This document shows positions 29,749 through 37,724 of a DNA stretch of 64,000 nucleotides, in pieces. The first letter of the stretch is position 1, and each line of letters begins with the position of its first letter. The DNA lies in the NCBI RefSeq assembly GCF_022700675.1, contig NZ_CP062182.1, forward strand, positions 372,001 through 436,000, given 5' to 3'. A program made the position numbers and the translations under genes. The DNA is from Acinetobacter sp. ASP199 (lineage in GTDB: Bacteria > Pseudomonadota > Gammaproteobacteria > Pseudomonadales > Moraxellaceae). The notes under the pieces were generated by a model. It was given only the letters and a program-made list of their open reading frames with translations, was not told where the DNA came from and searched no databases.

Positions 29749-30399
29749 ATGAAAGCTTATACCGTTGAACAAGGTATCGTTGCACCATTAGACCGTGCCA
29801 ATGTAGATACTGACTTAATCATTCCAAAACAGTTTTTAAAATCGATCAAACGTACCGGTTTTGGTGAAAACTTATTTGATGAATTGCGTTACCTGGATGA
29901 AGGTTATTTGGGTCAAGACAATTCAAAACGTCCTTTAAACCCGGATTTCGAGTTGAACAAACCTCGTTATCAAGGTGCAAGCATTTTGATTTCACGTGCC
30001 AACTTCGGTTGTGGTTCAAGCCGTGAGCATGCGCCATGGGCATTGAATGAATATGGTTTCCGTACTGTCATTGCGCCAAGCTATGCCGACATTTTCTTCA
30101 ATAACAGCTTTAAAAATGGCATGTTGCCAGTGATCCTGTCTGAAGAGATTATTGACCAGTTATTTAAAGAATGTGCAGCAACTGAAGGTTATCAATTAAC
30201 AATTGATCTTGCAGCTCAGGAAGTGCGTACCCCGTCAGGTGAAAGCTTCAAGTTTGAAGTTGATCCATTCCGCAAGCACTGCCTTTTAAATGGTTTGGAT
30301 GACATCGGTTTAACTTTACAAGATGCCGATGCGATTCGCGCATATGAAGAAAAAACCAAACAATCTCGCCCTTGGGTATTTGCAGAAATTAGTGGCTAA
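29749..30399 (+). CDS. leuD: 3-isopropylmalate dehydratase, small subunit
   Basis: Swivel-domain partner of LeuC in the leucine pathway. The 216-aa protein shows [16 protein letters not shown] near the N terminus and the conserved [15 protein letters not shown] loop near residue 85, with [20 protein letters not shown] after it. The length is normal for proteobacterial LeuD (about 200-216). It starts behind AGGAGC and lies 21 bases from leuC, so it is co-transcribed. Confidence 0.97.
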   Translation: MKAYTVEQGIVAPLDRANVDTDLIIPKQFLKSIKRTGFGENLFDELRYLDEGYLGQDNSKRPLNPDFELNKPRYQGASILISRANFGCGSSREHAPWALNEYGFRTVIAPSYADIFFNNSFKNGMLPVILSEEIIDQLFKECAATEGYQLTIDLAAQEVRTPSGESFKFEVDPFRKHCLLNGLDDIGLTLQDADAIRAYEEKTKQSRPWVFAEISG

Positions 30400-30426
30400 A
30401 TCTAGTTAAATTGTCATAGCGGGAAA

Positions 30427-30478
30427 GTCTAACCCTTGCTAATATCGTGAAATCACGGAAATTTCGTTTGGGTTAGAC
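30427..30478 (+). promoter_or_regulatory. Nested stem-loop just upstream of the leu-run lipoprotein gene
   Basis: A perfect nine-base outer stem GTCTAACCC (30427-30435) / GGGTTAGAC (30470-30478) encloses an inner hairpin CGTGA-AA-TCACG (30446-30457). The outer 3-prime arm ends eight bases before the ATG at 30486, so it would overlap the ribosome-binding region. It could be a translational switch, a processing site or a palindromic repeat. It has no T run, so it is not an ordinary terminator. Confidence 0.5.
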
Positions 30479-30485
30479 ATTCAGC

Positions 30486-31049
30486 ATGGCCAGCTATTGG
30501 AAACAGTTATCTGCATTGGGTACGGTTTCGATGTTAATGACAGCATGTCAAACCATCGATACGATACAGTTGAAGAGATTGACAAATTCAGCTGTAAATA
30601 GTTCAGATGCCCTGATCTATTGTTCGGGTACCCATGATTGTAATTTTGAACGTATAGATGATATCAAGATCATCCATGCTGAAAACCGACATGTGGAGAG
30701 CCAAGCGCTCAAGCTCAAGCTTGTGCGTTTACAGGCAAAAAGCTTGAAGGAACCTAATCCGGTTTACCTGTCGGTACCAGCGGGGCAACATGAACTGGTA
30801 GTACGTTTTTATCCGATTAGTCCGGACAAGGCCGAAGTTCTACATGTATTCCAGAACTTCCAGGCCCAGCATAAATACACCTTCAAGATGTATCGCCAGC
30901 GCTCGACACGAAACACCAGCTTATTGCAGGCCTCTGCACCTGATCCACTGTGTGTAGATCTGTTGCAGGGCCCCAAAACAATTCGACGTTTCTGCAAGCC
31001 ATACAATGTTGAAACCGGCATTGCCGAGTTTGTAGAACAGAAAATTTAA
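30486..31049 (+). CDS. Putative lipoprotein of unknown function between leuD and leuB
   Basis: Not recognised beyond being a lipoprotein. The 187-aa product has a short N-terminal signal with a lipobox LMTAC (Cys at residue 21), which predicts lipid attachment in the periplasm. The mature part contains two cysteines close together (YCSGTHDCNF, about 45-54) and further ones in DPLCVDLLQGPKTIRRFC, which may form disulfides, plus a VSVPAGQHELVVRF-like beta-rich PEGA-style segment. No clear Shine-Dalgarno precedes the ATG, and a structured element covers that region. It lies within the leucine operon but has no evident link to leucine synthesis. Confidence 0.75.
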   Translation: MASYWKQLSALGTVSMLMTACQTIDTIQLKRLTNSAVNSSDALIYCSGTHDCNFERIDDIKIIHAENRHVESQALKLKLVRLQAKSLKEPNPVYLSVPAGQHELVVRFYPISPDKAEVLHVFQNFQAQHKYTFKMYRQRSTRNTSLLQASAPDPLCVDLLQGPKTIRRFCKPYNVETGIAEFVEQKI

Positions 31050-31089
31050 CCCAGTCAGAGAAATACTGACCTTATAAATGGAACATCTC

Positions 31090-32169
31090 ATGTCTAAACA
31101 AATTTTGATTTTAGCTGGTGACGGCATCGGTCCTGAAATTGTCAAAGCAGCAGAGCAAGTGCTGACTCGCGTAAATGAAAAATTTAATTTAGATCTAAGC
31201 TGGGAACATGGCCTGTTAGGTGGTGCAGCGATTGATGTACATGGTGCACCTTATCCAGATGTGACCTCTGAGCAGGCAAAAAAAGCTGATGCAATTCTGC
31301 TTGGCGCTGTGGGTGGTCCTAAATGGGATACGATTGAACGCTCAATTCGTCCTGAACGCGGTCTGTTAAAATTGCGTAGTGAACTGAACCTGTTCGCTAA
31401 CTTGCGTCCAGCGATTCTGTATCCACAACTTGCTGATGCGTCTAGCTTAAAACCTGAAATCGTAGCTGGTCTGGATATCCTGATCGTGCGTGAATTGACA
31501 GGTGGTATCTACTTCGGTCAACCGCGTGGTATCCGTGAACTGGAAAATGGTGAAAAACAAGGTTTCAACACTGACGTGTACTCAGAGTCTGAAATCAAGC
31601 GTATTGCCAAAGTTGCGTTTGAACTTGCTGGTCTGCGTGGCGGTAAAGTATGTTCAGTCGATAAAGCCAATGTACTTGAAGTGACTGAACTGTGGAAACA
31701 GACTGTAACTGCACTGAAAGAAGAACAGTATCCAGACCTTAACCTGTCGCATATGTATGTCGACAACGCTGCAATGCAGTTGGTACGTGCACCTAAACAG
31801 TTTGATGTCATTGTAACTTCTAACCTGTTTGGTGACATCCTGTCTGACGAAGCGGCAATGTTAACTGGTTCAATCGGTATGTTGCCATCTGCTTCTCTAG
31901 ATGAAAATGGTAAAGGTATGTATGAACCATGTCATGGTTCTGCACCAGACATCGCAGGTCAAAACCTGGCAAACCCATTGGCAACTATTCTGTCTGTTGC
32001 AATGATGCTACGTTATACTTTCCGTGAAGAAGCAGCTGCAAAAGCAATTGAAGATGCAGTAGGTAATGTATTGGATCAAGGTTTACGTACTGCGGATATT
32101 ATGTCTGAAGGCATGAACAAAGTTGGTACGGTGGAAATGGGTCAGGCAGTAGTTGCTGCATTGAATTAA
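31090..32169 (+). CDS. leuB: 3-isopropylmalate dehydrogenase
   Basis: NAD-dependent oxidative decarboxylation of 3-isopropylmalate, the third step of leucine synthesis. The 359-aa protein starts [17 protein letters not shown] and shows the family blocks [19 protein letters not shown], the metal-binding [17 protein letters not shown] stretch ([27 protein letters not shown]) and [13 protein letters not shown]. An ATG at 31078 would add four residues; GGAAC spacing favours 31090. It ends the leu run and has a terminator. Confidence 0.97.
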   Translation: MSKQILILAGDGIGPEIVKAAEQVLTRVNEKFNLDLSWEHGLLGGAAIDVHGAPYPDVTSEQAKKADAILLGAVGGPKWDTIERSIRPERGLLKLRSELNLFANLRPAILYPQLADASSLKPEIVAGLDILIVRELTGGIYFGQPRGIRELENGEKQGFNTDVYSESEIKRIAKVAFELAGLRGGKVCSVDKANVLEVTELWKQTVTALKEEQYPDLNLSHMYVDNAAMQLVRAPKQFDVIVTSNLFGDILSDEAAMLTGSIGMLPSASLDENGKGMYEPCHGSAPDIAGQNLANPLATILSVAMMLRYTFREEAAAKAIEDAVGNVLDQGLRTADIMSEGMNKVGTVEMGQAVVAALN

Positions 32170-32192
32170 GTTTCACTCCGGAACTGATTAAT

Positions 32193-32222
32193 AAAAAAAC
32201 GCAGCTCGGGCTGCGTTTTTTT
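32193..32222 (+). terminator. Rho-independent terminator after leuB
   Basis: ACGCAGC-TCGG-GCTGCGT followed by a long T run, 23 bases after the stop. The convergent lipoprotein gene ends at 32235, so it may serve both strands. Confidence 0.94.
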
Positions 32223-32234
32223 ATGTCTGCTGGA

Positions 32235-32645
32235 TTAGCAGGTTCGGCCGGTATATTTCACCGCTTGAGCAATATTGTCCTTCAGTTCAAAAACGATTTT
32301 ACATTGCAGGTTCACGTCATAACCACGTGAAGGACTATGTGTCACCGGAATGGGTACTGTTCCAGTACCGGCAACTGGATGCTGAGCTATTGAAAGGGGG
32401 AGTGCAACGGGACGCTGCACGATATAGACCAGCTGCTCGGCTGAAAGTACAGGCTCATTGATCTGCTGATAGCCGAGTTTGCTTAAATCCAGATTGGCAT
32501 AAATCGTTTGGCTGGACTGTCCAATATACTGCTGTAAATAAGCGTCACGTTCAGCTTGAGACAGGGTCGGTGTATGGGTACATGCAGATAACAGGAGAAG
32601 CATGCCCGGCAACGCGAGTTTCATTTGGCGAAATGCAGATAACAT
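32235..32645 (-). CDS. Small putative lipoprotein
   Basis: A 136-aa protein starting MLSAFRQMKLALPGMLLLLSAC, a classic lipoprotein signal with lipobox LLSAC (Cys 22). The mature part is about 115 residues, has no family I recognise, and ends in a Cys (TGRTC) that could pair with the Cys in NLQCKIVFEL. An open frame extends upstream, but AGGAGT lies six bases before the ATG at 32645, which fixes the start. It lies between leuB and infA, convergent with leuB. Confidence 0.75.
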   Translation of the reverse strand: MLSAFRQMKLALPGMLLLLSACTHTPTLSQAERDAYLQQYIGQSSQTIYANLDLSKLGYQQINEPVLSAEQLVYIVQRPVALPLSIAQHPVAGTGTVPIPVTHSPSRGYDVNLQCKIVFELKDNIAQAVKYTGRTC

Positions 32646-32753
32646 ATTCTGACTCCTACAAAAACCGCCATTGCTGTCATTGTAGCGAGTAGAAAACCAG
32701 TTTATTGTTGTAATTTGACACACGGTCAAGCTCGAGCCTGAAATAACAGGCAC

Positions 32754-32783
32754 AAAAAAGCCACCCTGATCAGTGGCTTTTTT
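32754..32783 (-). terminator. Rho-independent terminator after infA
   Basis: AAAAAAGCCAC / GTGGCTTTTTT around CCTGATCA; T run on the minus strand, 15 bases after the infA stop. Confidence 0.93.
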
Positions 32784-32797
32784 ACTAACGCTAAATC

Positions 32798-33019
32798 TTA
32801 GCGCGCACGATAAGTGATACGACCCTTAGTTAAGTCGTAAGGAGTCATCTCCACTTTTACACTGTCGCCAGTCAAAATACGGATGTAGTGTTTACGCATT
32901 TTACCAGAGATATGAGCAATCACTTCGTGACCGTTTTCTAAACGTACACGGAACATAGTATTAGGAAGCGTCTCGGTGACAACGCCTTCGAACTCGATGA
33001 GTTCCTCTTTATTGGCCAT
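32798..33019 (-). CDS. infA: Translation initiation factor IF-1
   Basis: Single OB-fold S1-type protein that binds the ribosomal A site during initiation. The 73-aa sequence ([20 protein letters not shown], then [25 protein letters not shown]) is end to end like E. coli InfA (72 aa). Alone on its transcript between the small lipoprotein gene and the AraC regulator. Confidence 0.97.
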   Translation of the reverse strand: MANKEELIEFEGVVTETLPNTMFRVRLENGHEVIAHISGKMRKHYIRILTGDSVKVEMTPYDLTKGRITYRAR

Positions 33020-33251
33020 AGCCTACCTAAAAGAATAAATTAAGAAAGGCGCAAATTATAGTCAATTTTTTCGTATAACACAAGGCATAGCAGGCTTTAG
33101 ACTGATCATCTGAAAGCAAAATAAGCGAAGCATCAGTACAAATATTTTAATTAAAAAACTGCTTGATGATGTTGTCAGTTTGGTCAATCGCAGTTAATCT
33201 AAAAAATATCTTTTTAAGTATAAATGAAGCACATACAAGGAAGGTTTTTGA

Positions 33252-34259
33252 GTGGGTCAGCTAACAGATGCATCGGTTGTACTGCGATTAGGCTACCAGG
33301 CGATACGTCGTGCGGGTTTGCCAACCGAAGAATTGCTTACTAAAGCAGGAGTCGCCTTAAACCAGGTTGAAGCCAATGACCGTACCCCGTTGAGTGCACA
33401 GTATGCATTCTGGGTCGCGGCAGAAGAGGTCAGCAAGGACCCTGATATCGGCTTACATTTGGGTGAGCACCTGCCACTTTACCGTGGTCAGGTCATTGAG
33501 CATTTGTTTATTTCATCAGAAAACTTTGGTGAGGGACTAAAACGTGCCTTGGCTTACCAGCGTCTCATCAGTGATGCCTTCCATGCCCAACTGGTCGTTG
33601 AAGATGACCGCTGCTATTTGACCAATGGTGAGCAGCCTTTTGCCGAGAACATTGTCAATCGCCATTTTACTGAATGTGCCATATCTGGTGTGCTGCGTTT
33701 CTTTAAGTTTATTACTGAAGGACGTTTTGAGCCGATCTATATCGACTTCAATTTTTCCAAAGGTGCAACTGATGATGAATACTTCCGTGTCTATGAATGT
33801 CCAGTAAGTTTGGGACAGAAAGAAACGCGTCTTTATTTTGATCCGAGTATTCTTGAATATCCGCTTTGGCAGGCAGAACCGGAATTACTCCAGCTGCATG
33901 AGCAGTTAGCAATTGAAAAGCTGCAAGAGCTGGCACGTTATGATCTGGTGGGTGAAGTGCGCCGTGCGATTGGTTCGACCTTAGAAAGTGGTGAAACGAC
34001 GCTGGAAACGGTGGCAGCACAGCTGAATATTACCCCCCGCCGTTTGCGTACCCAGCTGAGTGAAGCCAATACCAGTTTTCAGCAAATTCTGTCGGATTAT
34101 CGTTGCCGACTAGCAAAGCGTCTGCTGGCCGGAACCGCTGAAAGCGTGGAACGAATTGTATATCTGACAGGTTTCTCTGAACCAAGTACGTTCTATCGTG
34201 CTTTTAAACGCTGGACCAATGAAACCCCAGTAGAATATAGAAAGCGCAAGCAGCGTTAA
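33252..34259 (+). CDS. AraC-family transcriptional regulator
   Basis: A 335-aa regulator with an N-terminal arabinose-operon-type ligand-binding domain (residues about 20-205; pattern seen in OruR/ArgR-like and PF12625 proteins) and a C-terminal AraC helix-turn-helix pair (about 235-335), with LETVAAQLNITPRRLRTQL, then LLAGTAESVERIVYLTGFSEPSTFYRAFKRWTNETPVEYR. GTG start, set by AAGGAAGG eight bases upstream. No catabolic operon is adjacent, so its target is unknown. A terminator embedded in a repeat follows. Confidence 0.88.
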   Translation: MGQLTDASVVLRLGYQAIRRAGLPTEELLTKAGVALNQVEANDRTPLSAQYAFWVAAEEVSKDPDIGLHLGEHLPLYRGQVIEHLFISSENFGEGLKRALAYQRLISDAFHAQLVVEDDRCYLTNGEQPFAENIVNRHFTECAISGVLRFFKFITEGRFEPIYIDFNFSKGATDDEYFRVYECPVSLGQKETRLYFDPSILEYPLWQAEPELLQLHEQLAIEKLQELARYDLVGEVRRAIGSTLESGETTLETVAAQLNITPRRLRTQLSEANTSFQQILSDYRCRLAKRLLAGTAESVERIVYLTGFSEPSTFYRAFKRWTNETPVEYRKRKQR

Positions 34260-34260
34260 A

Positions 34261-34359
34261 TTACCTCCCTAAGTCCCTCCTAAAAGGAGGGATTTTTTCA
34301 TTCCTGTACTTTTGCAGGGATGTAGTTCCCCTCTATCAGGAGGGGTTAGGGGAGGTTAA
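34261..34359. repeat. MITE-like palindromic repeat with built-in terminator
   Basis: A 99-base element with imperfect terminal inverted repeats: TTACCTCCCTAAGTCCCTCC at the left and the complement of TTAACCTCCCCTAACCCCTC at the right. The left arm folds as TCCCTCC-TAAAA-GGAGGGA plus six T residues (34274-34298) and can terminate the AraC gene. The right end folds as TCCCCTC-TATCA-GGAGGGG. An internal TTTTGCAGGGATGTAG recalls TTTTACAGGATGTAG in the palindrome at 42098. It has no coding capacity. Confidence 0.7.
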
Positions 34360-34375
34360 AATTTTAAAAAAGAAA

Positions 34376-35173
34376 TTATCCCGGCATGTTTAACCAATGT
34401 GGCCCTAAGGGAACTTTTGGTAAATTAAATTGCTCAGGATAATGTGCCTGAATAAAGTAGAGTCCATCTGGTGGTGCAGTCACACCTGCCGCTTTGCGGT
34501 CTTCTGCAGCAAAGATGGCATCAATCTGATCGATATCATACATACCCTGACCAATTTCCAGCAAACAGCCCATAATATTGCGCACCATATGATGCAGGAA
34601 ACCATCTGCCTGAATGTCCAGGACCAGATAATGACCATGCCGTAACAGACGACAGTGATGCACATGGCGTACAGGTTGATTGGATTGGCAGGCAGAGGCA
34701 CGGAAACTTTCGAAATTATGTGTGCCTTCAAACTTTGTCGCCGCCTGAATCATCTTGTCGACATCTAGGTCGTAATGGATATGGGTGACCTGTTTATGGA
34801 GTAGCGCAGAACGTACAGGGTGATTGTAGACGACATAACGATAACGACGGGCTTGAGCTTTAAAACGGGCATGGAAATCCATGTCCATTTCCCGAATCCA
34901 CTGAATTGCAATATCTTTAGGTAGCTGGCTATTACAGCCACGTAGCCAGCCATATTCGGAGCGATCAGCAGAGGTATCAAAGTGAGCGACCATATTGGTG
35001 GCATGCACGCCGGCATCAGTTCGACCTGCACCATGCAGGATAATGGTTTCATTGGCGACTTTAGACAGAACCTTTTCAATCGTTTCCTGCACGCTTGCTA
35101 CGCCGGGCTGTTGGGTTTGCCAACCTCTGTAGTGTGCTCCACTAAATTCAATACCGACTGCAAAACGCTGCAT
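34376..35173 (-). CDS. truA: tRNA pseudouridine(38-40) synthase
   Basis: Makes pseudouridine at positions 38-40 of tRNA anticodon arms. The 265-aa protein begins MQRFAVGIEFSGAHYRGWQ and carries the catalytic aspartate D53 in GAGRTDAGVHATN, with the later FLHHMVRNIMG block. The start at 35173 is set by GAGGTGAA six bases upstream; a TTG 18 bases further out is rejected. It lies 18 bases after the asparaginase gene on the same strand and may share its transcript. Confidence 0.96.
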   Translation of the reverse strand: MQRFAVGIEFSGAHYRGWQTQQPGVASVQETIEKVLSKVANETIILHGAGRTDAGVHATNMVAHFDTSADRSEYGWLRGCNSQLPKDIAIQWIREMDMDFHARFKAQARRYRYVVYNHPVRSALLHKQVTHIHYDLDVDKMIQAATKFEGTHNFESFRASACQSNQPVRHVHHCRLLRHGHYLVLDIQADGFLHHMVRNIMGCLLEIGQGMYDIDQIDAIFAAEDRKAAGVTAPPDGLYFIQAHYPEQFNLPKVPLGPHWLNMPG

Positions 35174-35191
35174 ATTCACCTCAAGATTCAA

Positions 35192-36157
35192 CTAATCGGA
35201 CCAATGGCGATGCCATTGCTCTACGCTCTCGTATTGTAAATACATTTTCAGGGCTTTTGCATATAGATCGGCATGGCCATAGGCATCATTGAGTAAAATC
35301 CGGCAATCCTGTACCCATTCTGCAATGGCATAGCGCTGGTCTGTGCTCCCGAAAGGTACCTGTGTAGTCAGAATTACAGCACAGCCAGCATTATAGAAAT
35401 CATCAAAGAGCTGGATGAGATCAGGATTAACTGCAAGATTGCCTGTGCCAAAGCCCTGCAGAATCAGGAAGTCTGGAGGTGAGGCTAATAATTGCTTAAG
35501 GTTGTGAAGCTGCTGATCTAGCCCAACAGGCTGCATCATTACACTCATACAATTAAATTGCTGTGCTTTGAGCAAATCCTGCGGGTTGATTATATGTGTG
35601 TATGATTGCGGGGGAATCTTTACTTCTGCATCTATGCCAGCAAAAGCCTTGAGTTCAGTGGTATGTTGTTTTAATGCTGTTCTGCCATGAACCAGTTCCT
35701 GATTAAATGCCAGGTAAACGCCCATCTCGACCTGCTGTACAGAATCTAGAGCCAAGCATAGGTTTTCCAAAGCATCGCTGAATTCGCGTGGCTGCTGACC
35801 TGCTGCATTCAGTAATGGATACTGGCTACCGGTTAAAACCACATAGGCAGATTGTCCTAAGAGATGAGCCAGCACAGCGCAGGCATAGCTCATGGTGTCT
35901 GTGCCATGAATAACGACAAAGTGCTGATAATCTTGAGCTTGCAGTTGCTGGATAAACTGGATTAAGGCCAGCCAGTCGGGAGCAGTACATGCACTACTGT
36001 CCTTAATGACAGGGGCGCAGAAGCACTCTACCGAATGTGTGTCTTCATGCAATAATTCTTTTAATTTTATAAAAAAAGATTCAGCAGGCATAGGAGCAAG
36101 TGGATCGCCAACGCATCCAAATGTGCCTCCCATATAAATCAATGCAATATTTTTCAT
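35192..36157 (-). CDS. Asparaginase-family amidohydrolase
   Basis: Predicted L-asparaginase/glutaminase: 321 aa with the N-terminal nucleophile region IALIYMGGTFGC (Thr in GGTF) and the second catalytic block VVIHGTDTMSYACAVLAHLL, then the QYP motif in VVLTGSQYPLL. No signal peptide, so cytoplasmic type I. Starts are possible at 36175, 36160 and 36157. The first lies inside the terminator of the upstream gene, and the pair of ATGs at 36160/36157 directly follows its T run, so I chose 36157 (MKNIALIYMGG). No Shine-Dalgarno is visible, which implies weak or regulated translation. Confidence 0.85.
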   Translation of the reverse strand: MKNIALIYMGGTFGCVGDPLAPMPAESFFIKLKELLHEDTHSVECFCAPVIKDSSACTAPDWLALIQFIQQLQAQDYQHFVVIHGTDTMSYACAVLAHLLGQSAYVVLTGSQYPLLNAAGQQPREFSDALENLCLALDSVQQVEMGVYLAFNQELVHGRTALKQHTTELKAFAGIDAEVKIPPQSYTHIINPQDLLKAQQFNCMSVMMQPVGLDQQLHNLKQLLASPPDFLILQGFGTGNLAVNPDLIQLFDDFYNAGCAVILTTQVPFGSTDQRYAIAEWVQDCRILLNDAYGHADLYAKALKMYLQYESVEQWHRHWSD

Positions 36158-36160
36158 CAT

Positions 36161-36187
36161 AAAAAAAGCAGCCATAGTGACTGCTTT
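36161..36187 (-). terminator. Terminator abutting the asparaginase start codon
   Basis: On the minus strand, AAAGCAG-TCACTATGG-CTGCTTT followed by more T residues, ending one base before the ATG at 36160. It terminates the FimV-like gene that stops at 36206. Confidence 0.85.
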
Positions 36188-36205
36188 AGTGTAGAACGAA
36201 TTTAC

Positions 36206-37651
36206 TTAAGAAGCGATTCGATTCAGTAATTGATCAACATGGGTACGTTGTTGTGGACTATAGTCTGCTTCCTTTTCTGTCAGGATTTCACGTGCAGCAT
36301 CATATGCACCCAATTGAATATACTGTTCCGCCAATTCCAGATTTAATACCACTTCATCAGTTTCCTTTAATTCAGGGAAGGATTGAATCAGTGGATCATT
36401 TTGATTAGCGGTTGAAGTAGCGGGCGCAGATGGAATATCAAAACTGATTGCAGCACTGGCTGGTTTTTCAGGAGCGGCATCCAGTTTAAAGTCTAATTCT
36501 GAGACAGCAGATACTGCTGGATTTATAGGTTCATTTGTAGTTAAACCTGATAAATCAAACTCTGGTGCTGCGATTTCTGGTTGAGTATCTGGAGTTGAAG
36601 TTGTATCTACCGAGAAAGAAAAATCGAGAGGTTGAACTGATTCTGCAGCAGGTACTGGTGTCACTTCTGATGTTTCTGAGCTGCCTAAGTCAAGCTTAAA
36701 GTCCATAACCGGTGCGGCAGTTTCAGGCTCGGCAGCAGCTGCGACTCCAGTTTCAGTTTTTGTTGAGTTATCTAAGTCAAAGCTAAAGTTTAGTGCAGGT
36801 GTGGCAGTATCCGATATTGTCGTCGGTGCCGGCTCAGATGCTGCAGGAGCGTCAGAGAAGTTGAACTCTAAACCTGTAGACGCTGGCAGATCCTGGGTTG
36901 CATCACTTGCTGGTTTAGTCGGAGTTGACTCAAAATTAAATTCCAGCGGCTGGATATGATTCTGTGATGGCGCCGGCTCAAATGCAGTTTTTTGAGGCTT
37001 ATTTTCTTGCTGCAGTTCATCAAAAGCTAAAGCATTGACTATTGGGCTGTGGGTTGAAGAAAGCTCTTCAAAAGCTGCATTGTTGTCTACAGGTGTTGCC
37101 TCAGTTGCTGATGAACCAGAACTTAACTGAGCAGAAGGAATGTCAATTGTATCTTTGGTCGACGTAGATGAATTTTCAAAGTCTGCTTTTTTGGTTTCTG
37201 CTTGTGCAAGAAAGTCTGCCTTTTTAGTTTCGGCCTGTGCAAGGATGTTATCCAAACCGAGTGAACGAACATGATTGATCAGCTGGGAAATGGCAAACTC
37301 ATCTTTCTGCTGAATATGGATATCTATGAGCAACAGATACAGTTCTTGCTGACGATTGTCTTTCTTCAGCGCCTGATTGATTTGTGCTTCAGCAGCAAAG
37401 AAATTTCCCTCACTGATCAGGCGTTCAATTTTTTTACGCAGATCTGCTGAAAGCGCAACAGCTTCCTGTGGTTTGGCTGCAACTTCTTCAACCACCCGGG
37501 TTTTTGCGGGGGTAGCTTGTGCTGAAGTTGTGGTTTTTCTTGCCTTAGCTGTGTTTGCCTTTGGTTTATCTGACCCTTGAGCATCCTGACGTTTTTTGAC
37601 TACGATCAGAACGATGATCAATAAAATTAGTGGAATCACATAAATCAGCAT
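36206..37651 (-). CDS. FimV-like protein, membrane/cytoplasmic half with C-terminal FimV domain
   Basis: A 481-aa protein with an N-terminal transmembrane helix (MLIYVIPLILLIIVLIVV), a basic linker, a TPR-like segment (about 70-135; FFAAEAQINQALKKDNRQQELYLLLIDIHIQQ), a long acidic Pro/Ala/Thr-rich linker with repeated F-(N/D/S)-F motifs, and a C-terminal FimV domain (LNLAEQYIQLGAYDAAREIL, about 430-455). This is the layout of the inner-membrane and cytoplasmic portion of FimV/HubP polar organisers. The periplasmic LysM portion is a separate gene just upstream (37725-39299). Its own AAGGGG site precedes the ATG. A 33-base tandem duplication encodes LAQAETKKADF twice. Confidence 0.82.
   Translation of the reverse strand: MLIYVIPLILLIIVLIVVKKRQDAQGSDKPKANTAKARKTTTSAQATPAKTRVVEEVAAKPQEAVALSADLRKKIERLISEGNFFAAEAQINQALKKDNRQQELYLLLIDIHIQQKDEFAISQLINHVRSLGLDNILAQAETKKADFLAQAETKKADFENSSTSTKDTIDIPSAQLSSGSSATEATPVDNNAAFEELSSTHSPIVNALAFDELQQENKPQKTAFEPAPSQNHIQPLEFNFESTPTKPASDATQDLPASTGLEFNFSDAPAASEPAPTTISDTATPALNFSFDLDNSTKTETGVAAAAEPETAAPVMDFKLDLGSSETSEVTPVPAAESVQPLDFSFSVDTTSTPDTQPEIAAPEFDLSGLTTNEPINPAVSAVSELDFKLDAAPEKPASAAISFDIPSAPATSTANQNDPLIQSFPELKETDEVVLNLELAEQYIQLGAYDAAREILTEKEADYSPQQRTHVDQLLNRIAS
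37178..37243 (-). repeat. 33-bp tandem duplication inside the FimV-like gene
   Basis: Units 37178-37210 and 37211-37243 are nearly identical and encode LAQAETKKADF twice in a row. The copies differ at a few synonymous positions. The 11-residue periodicity keeps frame and suggests a heptad/hendecad-like helical spacer. Confidence 0.85.
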
Positions 37652-37724
37652 GATAAGTACCCCTTAGAGATAGAGGGCTCCATATAACCACTCATCCCTG
37701 TAAATCGATGTATGTAATGATTAG

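Noticed and set aside
32646..32753. A 36-codon N-terminal extension of the small lipoprotein
   Set aside because: It would place the lipoprotein signal in the middle of the protein; AGGAGT fixes the start at 32645.
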